Part shown: positions 47,558-56,043 of the stretch, in pieces
Position numbering within the stretch: position 1 is the first letter of the stretch
Layout: every line of letters starts with the position of its first letter
Source of the DNA: Bacillota bacterium
GTDB taxonomy: Bacteria > Bacillota > Clostridia > Christensenellales > SZUA-584
Assembly: GCA_023412005.1 (NCBI GenBank)
Contig: JAEYOE010000001.1
Location: forward strand, 1-64,000
Direction of reading: 5' to 3'
Length of the DNA: 64,000 nt
Program-made: the position numbers and the translations under genes
Notes under the pieces: model-generated
Databases searched by the model: none
What the model saw: the letters and a program-made list of their open reading frames with translations, nothing else
Told to the model about the DNA's origin: nothing

Positions 47558-48556
47558 TTGAACGATTATCCCAAGCGCGCGCGCATCCTTTTGATACTCA
47601 AATATCTGCAGGAGCAGACGGACGAATACAACCCAAAGCAAATGGCCGATATTTTAAAACATCTGCAGGAAAACGGCATTGAAGCGGAAAGAAAATCGGT
47701 CTATGGCGATTTGAATCTGCTGCGCGACGTCGGGTTTGACATCATCAAAACCACCGACAGAGCGTCGGGATACTTTTTGGGCCAGCGTCCGCTCGAAATG
47801 GCGGAAGCACAGGTCTGCGCGAGCGCCGTGGCCGCTGCGCGTTTTATGACCGAAAGAAAATCAAGGGAGCTGCTCCGTAAGCTCGGCGATTTTTTCGGGC
47901 AGACACAGTCGTCAAGCTTTCGCAGACGCATGGAACTCGCGCGCACGCAAAAAACGCGCAACGAAGAAATCTATTATAATATCGATCGCATTGTGCATGC
48001 CCAGTCGCTCGGCAAGAAGATTACGTTTTTGTATTTTGAATACATGCCCGATAAAACGCAGCGTCTCAAACGAGACGGCCAGCGTTACTGTGCCAGCCCG
48101 TATTCGTTGATGTGGTTTGAGGATGCTTATTATCTCGTGTGCAACATAGACAAATACGACAACCTGTCACATTTCAGAGTGGACCGAATGACACGTGTGG
48201 AGGTATCCGATCAGGATCAGCGCAGCATCAGCGAAGTGTCCGAATACAAAAACTATATCGACTTTGACGACTATCACAGGAGCGTATTTTCAATGTTCGG
48301 CGGCGAACTGAGCAGCGTCCGCATACGTTTCAGCAATGAACTGGCGACAGCCGTTTTCGACCGCTTTGGTCTCGATGTGGGGGTGAGCGATATCCGTGAC
48401 GGCCATTTCACCGTATCCGTCAACGTTCGTATGAGCCCCGGCTTCATCTCATGGCTGACGATATTCGGAGACAAAGCGGAGGTATTATCACCCGACAGCT
48501 TAAGAGAAAACATCGCAGATTGGATTTCGGCGCTCACAAATGTATACAAGCGCTGA
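47558..48556 (+). CDS. WYL-domain transcription regulator
   Basis: A 332-residue regulator. The N-terminal HTH (RARILLILKYLQEQT, then RKSVYGDLNLLRDVGFDI) is followed by a WYL ligand domain (YYLVCNIDKYDNLSHFRVDRMTRV) and a WCX-like end (DKAEVLSPDSLRENI). WYL proteins sense nucleotides or other small molecules. The start is TTG 47558 with GGAG nine bases upstream. It faces the transporter gene. Confidence 0.9.
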   Translation: MNDYPKRARILLILKYLQEQTDEYNPKQMADILKHLQENGIEAERKSVYGDLNLLRDVGFDIIKTTDRASGYFLGQRPLEMAEAQVCASAVAAARFMTERKSRELLRKLGDFFGQTQSSSFRRRMELARTQKTRNEEIYYNIDRIVHAQSLGKKITFLYFEYMPDKTQRLKRDGQRYCASPYSLMWFEDAYYLVCNIDKYDNLSHFRVDRMTRVEVSDQDQRSISEVSEYKNYIDFDDYHRSVFSMFGGELSSVRIRFSNELATAVFDRFGLDVGVSDIRDGHFTVSVNVRMSPGFISWLTIFGDKAEVLSPDSLRENIADWISALTNVYKR

Positions 48557-48649
48557 TTTCATTGTTTTCATCTTCGGCAACCGGTTTATATTAACTAAGC
48601 AAATGCAGTCTTTTTTTAGATAATCATAATAATATAGGAGTGTGCGTTC

Positions 48650-50323
48650 ATGAGCGATATAAATCAAGCACAGTTCCCTGAGGAAGCATTAAGAGCGGGG
48701 GTGGCCGACGGATCGGAAGCCAAAGCACCGTCGACGGATGCTTCTTATAGTGTTTCATACACCGAGGAAGGCGTTTTTCTCGATATCGTCAAAGAACAGG
48801 GGGATGGCATACCGCTGCGCCCTGAATTCGTGCTGTATGATTTAATTCGAAGAGGCATAACCGGCTTTAACCCGGACAGTGTTCGCGTCAGCCTGCGTAA
48901 GAATGATTCGCGTATTCATCTAGCCGGCCCGCAAGCCCAGAAAGATGCTGATGCCGACGTGATTGTGAATGTTGCGCAGGATTCAATGAAAGCGGGCATG
49001 ATGCTGCTGCCGCCCGTGTTGTCCGGCGCGGAAAAAACGGCGGAACAATTAATTGAGCGCATTAAGAAGAACTATGAAGTCACAGCCGGGCTCGATGAAC
49101 AGCTCATCAAAGAGTCTGTGGCAAAAAAGGATTACTTTAAATACATAGAAATTGCACAGGGGCAGGCTCCTGTGAAGGGCAAAGACGGCGAGGTTATGCT
49201 GATGTTCCAGCAAAAGCGCAGTTACGTGCCCTCGATTCTGCCGGACGGCAGCGCCGACTATAAAAACCTAAATCTCTTTGAGCAGGTGTCTAAAGGAGAT
49301 GTTGTGGCCGTGTCAAAGCCGGCGGAAGACGGCATCGACGGATTTACGGTAAAAGGAACGAAAATCCCCGCACAGCGCGGTAAGGAAAAGAAGCTGCCCA
49401 AAGGCAAGAACGTCGTATTTTCTGAGGATGGACGATCGCTGATAGCGGAAAAAAGCGGCCGTATCGATATGATCAAAGACCGCATAGAGGTTTCGGATGT
49501 GCACCATGTTCAAGGAGATGTGGATATGAGCGTCGGCAACGTAAAGTTTGACGGCGACGTGGTGGTAGACGGTAATGTTATTTCCGGCCTTACCGTTGAG
49601 ACGACCGGGAGCATAGAGGTGCGTGGTTACGTGGAAGGGGCGACACTGATTGCGGGCGGGGATATCATATTAAGAAACGGCATGCAGGGGATGAGCCAGG
49701 GCAAGCTGGAAGCGGGCGGCAACATTGTCGCTCGGTTCATCGAGCGGGCCACACTCTCGGCCAAGGGCAGCGTCTATGCAGACTACATGGTTTATTGTTT
49801 GATTACGGCGGGTGATAGTGTGGTGCTGAAGGGTAAGTTTGGCAAGCTGCTCGGTGGTGTGATTCGGGCGGGTAAAGAGATCACCGCCAAAACAATCGGT
49901 TCGCCCGGAAGCGATCATACGCAGATTGAGCTTGGCGTTTTGCCCGACGAACGTGCACGGTACACAAAAATGGATGCCGAGCGCGGGCAGATTAAGGCGC
50001 AGCTGAATCGCGTTCAGAACATCACAAGAATGCCGCCACCCAGCGATATAACACCGGACAGACTGGCCATGAGAGAAAAGTTAATTGAAGCAGCAAAGCA
50101 GCTGGAGCATCAGTACAATAGCTTAACGCAGCAAATGGATGATTTGCGGGAAGTTCTTTGCGCCAACAGCAATGCGCGCGTGAATGCGACAAAAGCGATA
50201 TATCCGAACGTTCGCATACAGATTGATGCGGGTGTGTTCACCACCAAATCTTTAATTGAATTTGCGACGTTCCGCTGCTTTGAAGGGCAAGTTACGTTTA
50301 CGGCCTGCGAGATAAAAGCATAA
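48650..50323 (+). CDS. DUF342 (FapA-like) protein
   Basis: A 557-residue protein of the DUF342 family, often labelled flagellar assembly protein A. The N-terminal half has alpha/beta character, the middle forms a right-handed beta-helix-like run (VKFDGDVVVDGNVISGLTVE, GGDIILRNGMQGMSQGKLEAGGNIVARFIE), and the C-terminal 100 residues are a coiled coil. No flagellar genes are in the window. AGGAG precedes the ATG. Closed by a terminator at 50343. Confidence 0.88.
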   Translation: MSDINQAQFPEEALRAGVADGSEAKAPSTDASYSVSYTEEGVFLDIVKEQGDGIPLRPEFVLYDLIRRGITGFNPDSVRVSLRKNDSRIHLAGPQAQKDADADVIVNVAQDSMKAGMMLLPPVLSGAEKTAEQLIERIKKNYEVTAGLDEQLIKESVAKKDYFKYIEIAQGQAPVKGKDGEVMLMFQQKRSYVPSILPDGSADYKNLNLFEQVSKGDVVAVSKPAEDGIDGFTVKGTKIPAQRGKEKKLPKGKNVVFSEDGRSLIAEKSGRIDMIKDRIEVSDVHHVQGDVDMSVGNVKFDGDVVVDGNVISGLTVETTGSIEVRGYVEGATLIAGGDIILRNGMQGMSQGKLEAGGNIVARFIERATLSAKGSVYADYMVYCLITAGDSVVLKGKFGKLLGGVIRAGKEITAKTIGSPGSDHTQIELGVLPDERARYTKMDAERGQIKAQLNRVQNITRMPPPSDITPDRLAMREKLIEAAKQLEHQYNSLTQQMDDLREVLCANSNARVNATKAIYPNVRIQIDAGVFTTKSLIEFATFRCFEGQVTFTACEIKA

Positions 50324-50342
50324 AGCAAACATTGATTTATTC

Positions 50343-50373
50343 AAACGCTTCGCCTAAGAGCGGGGCGTTTTTG
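50343..50373 (+). terminator. Terminator after the DUF342 gene
   Basis: AAACGCTTCGC pairs with GCGGGGCGTTT (two G-U pairs), followed by TTTTT. Confidence 0.88.
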
Positions 50374-50443
50374 CTTTGTTTGGGCTTTACATACCGGGCT
50401 GTTTTCTGTATACTTGAATACGACTTTACAAAAGGGGATTGTT

Positions 50444-50953
50444 ATGCAAAAAAAACGCTTTAAAATAATCGCTGCCATTATGATGGCGCTTGTTGTTACT
50501 GTTTGCGCAGCGGGTTGTGCCGCGCCGGTGGTGAATAAACCGCAGATGACGGCAGGGGCGACAGCTGTGAAGGTAACCGGCAGCTGTACGACTGAAGTGA
50601 ACGGAGACACCATCACAGTGAAGGGCGAAACGGACATTATGGACGGTGCCGTGTTGAACATTTCGGTGGTGTCACAGGATGGCATGATAGTGGATAAGGT
50701 TAACGTGACAAAACAGGGCGATTCGATTTCGCAGGAATTTAAAATCACGAGCGATAAGTACGATGATACCATCAAACAGGTGACAGGGTACATTGCCTGT
50801 GCGCCGTCGCTTTATGGTGCTCAGCCCAAAGAAGTGATCGATGCATACGGCAGCAAGTTTGAAAACGTGCAGGCGCCTGATGGCGACATCGTTTGGAATA
50901 ACAACGGCGTGGTCATCGTTTTCGGATCAGAAAGCGTTAAACTCGCAAAATAA
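50444..50953 (+). CDS. Lipoprotein, function unknown
   Basis: A 169-residue secreted lipoprotein. The signal peptide runs to the lipobox CAAGC (MQKKRFKIIAAIMMAL... then VCAAGCAAP). The mature part contains a beta-sandwich-like region (VTGSCTTEVNGDTITVKGETDIMDGAVLNISVV), as in Ig-like secreted domains. AAGGGG lies before ATG 50444; the longer frame from 50414 is not used. A terminator follows. Confidence 0.8.
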   Translation: MQKKRFKIIAAIMMALVVTVCAAGCAAPVVNKPQMTAGATAVKVTGSCTTEVNGDTITVKGETDIMDGAVLNISVVSQDGMIVDKVNVTKQGDSISQEFKITSDKYDDTIKQVTGYIACAPSLYGAQPKEVIDAYGSKFENVQAPDGDIVWNNNGVVIVFGSESVKLAK

Positions 50954-50967
50954 GTATGATTGTTTTA

Positions 50968-50999
50968 GCCGCCGGGGGAGACTTCGGCGGCTTTTCTTT
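50968..50999 (+). terminator. Terminator after the lipoprotein gene
   Basis: Stem GCCGCCG/CGGCGGC with a 10-base loop, then TTTTCTTT. The end overlaps the stop of the convergent arginase-family gene. Confidence 0.9.
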
Positions 51000-51816
51000 A
51001 CGCCAATATATTTTCGCAGCTGGCGATGATCTTATGCAAGTTATTTTCACAGTCACCGCGCTCGGGCGCATATTCCACAATACCGATGCCCACAACTTCA
51101 AATTGAGCATGCAGATTGTTCAGCGTTTTGGTGAGCGTTACCGCGCTGATACCGCCGGGTGTCGGGCACATCACTGACGGAAAAACCGCCGGACAAAGCA
51201 CATCGAGATCGATATGAACATAGACGCGGCTGTAACCTTTATTATGCAAAACCTCGTACAAACCCTGCCCGTCCTCAAGCTCTTGCGATGTGATACAGGA
51301 TATATTGTGATTGTTGATGTAAGCAAGCTCAGGCTCATCATAATCACGCCCGCCTGCCAATACGATCTGATGAGTGTCTAAAAATGAAAAGCATTGTGTG
51401 CGTAACTGCACGTCTCCCTCACCCAGCAGGCAGCGAAGCGGCATACCGTGAAAAAGGCCGCTGGGAGAGGATGCCGGTATATTTAAATCACCGTGGGCAT
51501 CGAGCCAAACCAAGGCCAGATCGCCTGTGTATAGTCGATTCAGATACGAGACTGGCAATATTTCAGCGTCGCAGCCGCCGCCTAATGTCAGCATTTTAGT
51601 GCAGCTTTGCCGCTCAAGCATCAGCCGGGCAGCTGCAATCTGTTTGAGTATGGTGTCATATCCGACAATTCCGTTTTTCTTTTCCAAATCGTCAGACAGG
51701 GAGATATCGGCCTGAATCATTGATAATTGAGTTGTGAATTGCTGCATGGCTAAAGCGCCGCGATAGACAGCTTGGTCTCCGGCACCCTGCCAGGCCGGGA
51801 AAAGAAAAGTCAGCAT
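50998..51816 (-). CDS. Arginase/agmatinase-family protein with altered first metal motif
   Basis: A 272-residue protein of the ureohydrolase fold. WLDAHGDLN (Asp-Ala-His-x-Asp) and HIDLDVLCPAVFP (Asp-x-Asp) supply metal ligands. The first motif, GGDHS in most members, is GGGCD here, replacing a manganese-ligand histidine with cysteine, and the third aspartate of the last motif is also cysteine. The family includes arginase, agmatinase, guanidinobutyrase and formiminoglutamase; substrate cannot be set. The ribosome site is weak. Its relation to the COG1915 (ornithine) gene at 44309 is only suggestive. Confidence 0.85.
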   Translation of the reverse strand: MLTFLFPAWQGAGDQAVYRGALAMQQFTTQLSMIQADISLSDDLEKKNGIVGYDTILKQIAAARLMLERQSCTKMLTLGGGCDAEILPVSYLNRLYTGDLALVWLDAHGDLNIPASSPSGLFHGMPLRCLLGEGDVQLRTQCFSFLDTHQIVLAGGRDYDEPELAYINNHNISCITSQELEDGQGLYEVLHNKGYSRVYVHIDLDVLCPAVFPSVMCPTPGGISAVTLTKTLNNLHAQFEVVGIGIVEYAPERGDCENNLHKIIASCENILA

Positions 51817-51849
51817 TCGTTTTAAAACCTTTCGAAAAGAGTATGGGCA

Positions 51850-52035
51850 CTATTGAATTTCCAGCGCTTGCCTTATCAATGCAGATGAAATTTGGAGTGC
51901 CTTAATTCTGCGTATCAGCAGTGTGTGCGAAGACGTGCCTTCTTTCAGTTTCGGCTGAGCCTTTTCGCATTTGCGAATCGTCGAATCAATTGCCCGCAGG
52001 GCTTCTTCCAATTCTTCTTTTGTATAGTTCTCCAT
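51850..52035 (-). CDS. Small conserved helical protein
   Basis: A 61-residue protein beginning MENYTKEELEEALRAIDST and ending in a basic helix (LLIRRIKALQISSALIRQAL). Short proteins of this pattern are frequent in Clostridia, with no known role. The ATG at 52035 is preceded by a weak GGGG. Longer frames upstream are less likely. Confidence 0.65.
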   Translation of the reverse strand: MENYTKEELEEALRAIDSTIRKCEKAQPKLKEGTSSHTLLIRRIKALQISSALIRQALEIQ

Positions 52036-52207
52036 AAAATGACCCCGTTCACGCTTTCTTTGGCTTAATCTGCAATTCGCGTTCTTTTTGCGCTTCATCT
52101 TGGATGACCGGGGCACATGAGGTTCATCCAATAATTATTACCCAGGTTTAAAGTCAAGAGGTTATTGAAACATTTATTGTAATTGATATGGCTTGCGCAG
52201 GTCGTTT

Positions 52208-53338
52208 TTATTTGATGCCGCCGCTGCGCCACAGCGCAATCAAAAGGTCGGCCATGCGACCATAGCTTTTCACGCCGTCATGTTGCATGTTTGCTTTTAA
52301 ATATGTGTTGTTCACCTGTTGCACCGTTTCGCTGACATCGCCTTCAAACTGTGCCCAATAGTCCCCGTTCGCCTTAAGGTCGGCATCAAGGCCGCTGGAA
52401 TAGGCGTTGCGCAGCGCGTAAAAGCGGTCAGAGTCGGCACTGTACAGCGCGTTCATCGCATGGATCAGCGCGAGCATCGTGCCTGAATAGCGCATGGATG
52501 GTTCGTCGGAATATGAGAGCACATAATAAGCGAGGAAGTTCGCTTCGTCTTCGCGTGCGAACCCGCGCTGATGCGCTTCCTCGTGCGTGCATGACGACGC
52601 GAAAAGCAAATCGGGCGCGTCGGTGTTCACATTGGCTTCGGCAGTGAACGGAAAATAGATACCGCACAGATACGACCATGACATACCTTTGGAATAAAGC
52701 ACCGGCTTTACACGACCATAGCTGCCGCCCAAAAAAACGTGCCCGGAAAGCGCTGCCGCGTTGTTGTACTCGGCGGGGATGCGTGTCATGATATCTGTTT
52801 TTGAGAGATTGGGCGAGAAAACACCGTTCTCATTTTCCGGCACCTCGGCACGCAGTGTGTTGGCCTTGTTAACCAGCGCCTCGCACGTGGCATAAAGCTC
52901 ATCAACCGTGGCGGGTGAGGCGTTAAGCGCAAGAGATTCACTTAACGGCTGCCGCGCGTAATTAAAGCCCCAGAGTCCAACAAACAACGCGTACACCATC
53001 GAAACAGCACTTAAGAAGATGATCAAACGTGCCGTCAGCTTCTGCCACCATTCGCGCTTGGCGCGTATGGCCGCAACGATCATCAGCACGAGATAGACCG
53101 CGATGGAAAGAACAAATGCGTAAAGCATCAACTCGGCAAGCGAGATGGGCAGCAGCCCTGTTAAGGTCGACAGCCCCTGCGCGATAACCGGATAAATGCT
53201 GCGCGAATACACGGCTTCGGTGAAAGACGGCCAGAGAAACGACAGGCGGAAAAGCAAATAGAAAACCGGCCCCGGCAGTAGCCAGAGAAGCGAAACTAAG
53301 GTGGACTTTAAACCAAACGAAGAAGAGACCCTGTTCAT
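52208..53338 (-). CDS. DUF3810 membrane protein (metallopeptidase-like)
   Basis: A 376-residue protein with three N-terminal membrane helices (about 12-32, 62-90, 103-125) and a large outside domain. The motif THEEAHQRGFAREDEANFLAY gives an HExxH-like zinc site (His-Glu-Glu-Ala-His) with a further glutamate, as in gluzincins. The DUF3810 family is common in Firmicutes and its substrate is unknown. The ribosome site is AAAGG. Confidence 0.85.
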   Translation of the reverse strand: MNRVSSSFGLKSTLVSLLWLLPGPVFYLLFRLSFLWPSFTEAVYSRSIYPVIAQGLSTLTGLLPISLAELMLYAFVLSIAVYLVLMIVAAIRAKREWWQKLTARLIIFLSAVSMVYALFVGLWGFNYARQPLSESLALNASPATVDELYATCEALVNKANTLRAEVPENENGVFSPNLSKTDIMTRIPAEYNNAAALSGHVFLGGSYGRVKPVLYSKGMSWSYLCGIYFPFTAEANVNTDAPDLLFASSCTHEEAHQRGFAREDEANFLAYYVLSYSDEPSMRYSGTMLALIHAMNALYSADSDRFYALRNAYSSGLDADLKANGDYWAQFEGDVSETVQQVNNTYLKANMQHDGVKSYGRMADLLIALWRSGGIK

Positions 53339-53421
53339 TAAGCAGCCTTTCGTATGCCGTTGTTAAGAGGTAATTTTATTGTATACAGTGAAAGGGATAA
53401 GGTCAAATGTCAATTTGAGGC

Positions 53422-54114
53422 TCACCGGCCATGCAGGTGCTTGGAATCAACATAATACCGGCGCAGCCGCACCAGGCTAGTGATCCATAGGATTATTACG
53501 AATGGCACGAGCATCAGAGATATCAGCGGAAGGTCAGTCATCAGTATAAAGTCGAAAGCACCGTGCAGTATGGCGGGCACATACAGCGATTTTCGCATAT
53601 AGCTCATGCACATGGCGGGGTCGGTGCAAAAGCGCGCCATGGCAAGGTAATAGCCCATGGTGACACCGAGCAGCATATGCGCGGGTACGCTCAGCAGTGC
53701 CCGGGTGATCCAGATATCCGGCATCACGGCGGAGTAATTGATGATATAAAAGATATTTTCGAGCGTTGCGAACCCGAGCGCGGCGATGCCGCAGTAAACA
53801 ATGCCGTCCAGCTTTTCATCGAAGGAGGGATGGTAAAACGCGTGGCGAAGCACCACGCGGCGCTTGAAAAACTCCTCCGAGAGGCCGACGACTACAAAGG
53901 CTTCAAAGATAAGGCCATATAGGCCGCTGAATATGTTGAAGTATTGGCCGATGGTTTCCGCGACGATGGTGGGGATGGTGGCGAGCATGCCGAAGAAAAA
54001 TACCTTTATAAGCAGGCGCTTTGGTTCTTTGTCGTAGCGGTCTACGAAAACGATAAACAATGTGAACACGAAACCCGGAAGCACAGCCGAGAGTATCATC
54101 CAAAATAGATTCAT
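53422..54114 (-). CDS. prsW: PrsW-family intramembrane protease
   Basis: A 230-residue membrane protein with about seven helices. The conserved motifs of PrsW are visible: SEEFFKR, FATLENIFY, HMLLGVTMG and ILHGAFDF, giving the glutamates and histidines of this CAAX-like family. PrsW in Bacillus cleaves the anti-sigma factor RsiW. I take ATG 54114, with GAGAGG nine bases upstream, rather than the ATG nine codons earlier. No sigma/anti-sigma pair is nearby. Confidence 0.9.
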   Translation of the reverse strand: MNLFWMILSAVLPGFVFTLFIVFVDRYDKEPKRLLIKVFFFGMLATIPTIVAETIGQYFNIFSGLYGLIFEAFVVVGLSEEFFKRRVVLRHAFYHPSFDEKLDGIVYCGIAALGFATLENIFYIINYSAVMPDIWITRALLSVPAHMLLGVTMGYYLAMARFCTDPAMCMSYMRKSLYVPAILHGAFDFILMTDLPLISLMLVPFVIILWITSLVRLRRYYVDSKHLHGR

Positions 54115-54338
54115 CAAGTACAGCCTCTCAAACGTTTTCATCTATTATATATCATAAAAATGGGAATAAACAAGCGGACGTCCTGATGAAACATGACTGA
54201 GTGGTCTGACGGTTTTTCTGTTCACGAGCTTATTTTCTGATCCAAAAACATACTGAGAGTTTATGCCAATAGTTGACGCAATGTGGCACAAAAGTGTAAA
54301 ATAACAAAAAGTATGTAGTATGATAATCGGAGGTCGTT

Positions 54339-55355
54339 ATGTTCTGTAAGCAATGCGGCAAAGAGTTGGCAGATCAAGCGGTTTTCTGTACCGGCTGCGG
54401 CACTAAGCAAATTGTTATTCCGGCTGCGGTTGAGTATGAAAAGAATGCAGGGACTGCTCCTGCTCCTTTTACCGATAAGGCACAAAGGCGAAAAGGCAAG
54501 GGATTGCTATTCGGTGCGGCCGGTATAGTGATCGGTGCGATTATACTGTGCGTCGTTCTTTATGCCGCAGGTGTGTTTTCATCAGGCGGCAGGATAGAGG
54601 GGCCGGGATTTGGCGCGCCGGAGGACGCTGCAAAAGCCTATCTTGCGGGCTTGCGAGATCAGGACATTGATATGATGATTTCTGCTTTTGCAATGGAATC
54701 TTATGCGGATCATTACGACTTTGAAGCGTTTATTAAAAGATTAAACGCATATAATCCAAGTATTGAGATGCGTCTGCCAAACACGAGTGATTACGCGAGG
54801 CAGTTGAACATTGAAGGCAGAAGGAGTCGAATAATCAATCAGATTCTTAATCAATATATGCAGTTTCAGGCACCGGACATATTTAATGACGGCGAAATAT
54901 CCTCGTTTGAAGATATAGGCGTATCGGATTTTGCGGAAGATTTTGAGAAGTATACAAAGAACTACGCATTTGAAGATCTTTCGGTTATTGCCACGCTGGA
55001 TATGCAGGATCTGCCTGATAACCCGACGTGGGATGATATTGAAGATATTATCCCCAAAGACGCGCTGGATAATCTGCCGACAGACCTGATGGAAGAGCAA
55101 TTAGAGGCATTGACGCAGGCATATAAATCTGAGAGAAATCAGGATAATATGGCGGAAATTGCCGAAATCTATGGCGCAGACAGTGAAGATGTCACCAATG
55201 TCGTGGTGTTTTTCGAGGCTGATCGTAAAACTTGGGCGTTCTGTCCTCAAGTGATACGGTATAACGGTAAATGGTATATCGATTGTCTGCAGGGTACTTT
55301 GGGTTCGCTGGCAGGCTTGCCGATATACACCGGTGGTATAATGCCTGTCGATTAA
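54339..55355 (+). CDS. Zinc-ribbon membrane protein
   Basis: A 338-residue protein. Residues 1-22 form a zinc ribbon (FCKQCGKELADQAVFCTGCG), followed by a linker, one membrane helix (about 58-80), and an acidic extracellular domain that ends in a beta-rich NTF2-like-looking part (YNGKWYIDCLQG). This zinc-ribbon-TM-outside layout is widespread in Clostridia, with no proven role. GGAGG lies six bases before the ATG. Confidence 0.82.
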   Translation: MFCKQCGKELADQAVFCTGCGTKQIVIPAAVEYEKNAGTAPAPFTDKAQRRKGKGLLFGAAGIVIGAIILCVVLYAAGVFSSGGRIEGPGFGAPEDAAKAYLAGLRDQDIDMMISAFAMESYADHYDFEAFIKRLNAYNPSIEMRLPNTSDYARQLNIEGRRSRIINQILNQYMQFQAPDIFNDGEISSFEDIGVSDFAEDFEKYTKNYAFEDLSVIATLDMQDLPDNPTWDDIEDIIPKDALDNLPTDLMEEQLEALTQAYKSERNQDNMAEIAEIYGADSEDVTNVVVFFEADRKTWAFCPQVIRYNGKWYIDCLQGTLGSLAGLPIYTGGIMPVD

Positions 55356-55434
55356 ACGAAAGCATCAGATAAGTGAGGCGTATCGTGTTTGTTCGGAATG
55401 ATGTGATCACTCTATAAGTTTTTAAGCTCGATTG

Positions 55435-55463
55435 TTGACACGCCCCGTTTGCTATATTATAAT
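55435..55463 (+). promoter_or_regulatory. Promoter of the T-box/valS unit
   Basis: TTGACA at 55435-55440 and TATAAT at 55458-55463 with exactly 17 bp between: both consensus. Confidence 0.9.
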
Positions 55464-55469
55464 TTTTCC

Positions 55470-55702
55470 AATGCGAAGACAAAGAGGAGTAGCGTAGCAG
55501 CGCTTGGTTTAGAGAGGAGCTTCACCGGCTGAAAGGGCTCTGCAAGGCAGCGTGCGCGAAGTCGCTTTGGAGCACTTGCGGTGAAATAAGCAGTAACCGC
55601 AGGCGTGGGCCGCGCGTTAAGCGGATAAAGAGCGAAGGCCTTTGGCTTTCGAATCAAGGTGGTACCGCGGTTTTCCGTCCTTCTATTGGGGCGGTTTTTT
55701 TA
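55470..55702 (+). promoter_or_regulatory. T-box riboswitch, valine specific
   Basis: A leader that senses uncharged tRNA-Val. The T-box sequence AAGGTGGTACCGCGG lies at 55656-55670. The Stem I region starts at about 55485, and the specifier appears as GAA-GTC at 55558-55563, with GUC a valine codon. The competing terminator is CCGTCC/GGGGCGG followed by seven T, ending about 55702. It belongs to valS, although 340 bases separate them. Confidence 0.9.
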
Positions 55703-55842
55703 TTTGCAAGACGCAGTAGCCTTTACCACTGGGTGGAAGCTTGGGCAGTCGATAAGCCACATAAAGCCTCACTCAGATGAGTGGCACGAAGTGCCGGAGG
55801 AAGTGACCTGTTTTGAGTCGTTTTATCAACCCCACTAACCAA

Positions 55843-55943
55843 TAGGTGACAGCCCCCTCGTCAGAGGGGGCCGCGACTAGAGTTTTTACAGGCTTGGCTT
55901 CCCCTGGAGGGGAAGCTGTCGCCGATAGGCGACTGATGAGGTG
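55843..55943 (-). repeat. Family A repeats between the T-box and valS
   Basis: A half copy (about 55843-55872; TGACAGCCCCCTCGTCAGAGG) is followed by a full copy at 55895-55943 (GGCTTCCCCTGGAGGGGAAG, CTGTCGCCGATAGGCGAC, TGATGAGGTGT). They fill most of the space between the T-box terminator and the valS start, so the valS message carries a long hairpin-rich leader. Apart from these, 55703-56043 holds nothing I recognise. Confidence 0.75.
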
Positions 55944-56043
55944 TGTTCAGTATCGCAATACAATGAAATTGCCGCATATTAATTGGAAGACCAGTAACAA
56001 TCAATATAGATTATAATGCATCAAGAAAATAACGGAGGAAGTT

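Noticed and set aside
52036..52131. Longer N-terminus for the small protein at 51850
   Set aside because: The extra residues are highly basic and without ribosome site; the conserved-looking part starts at MENYTKEEL.
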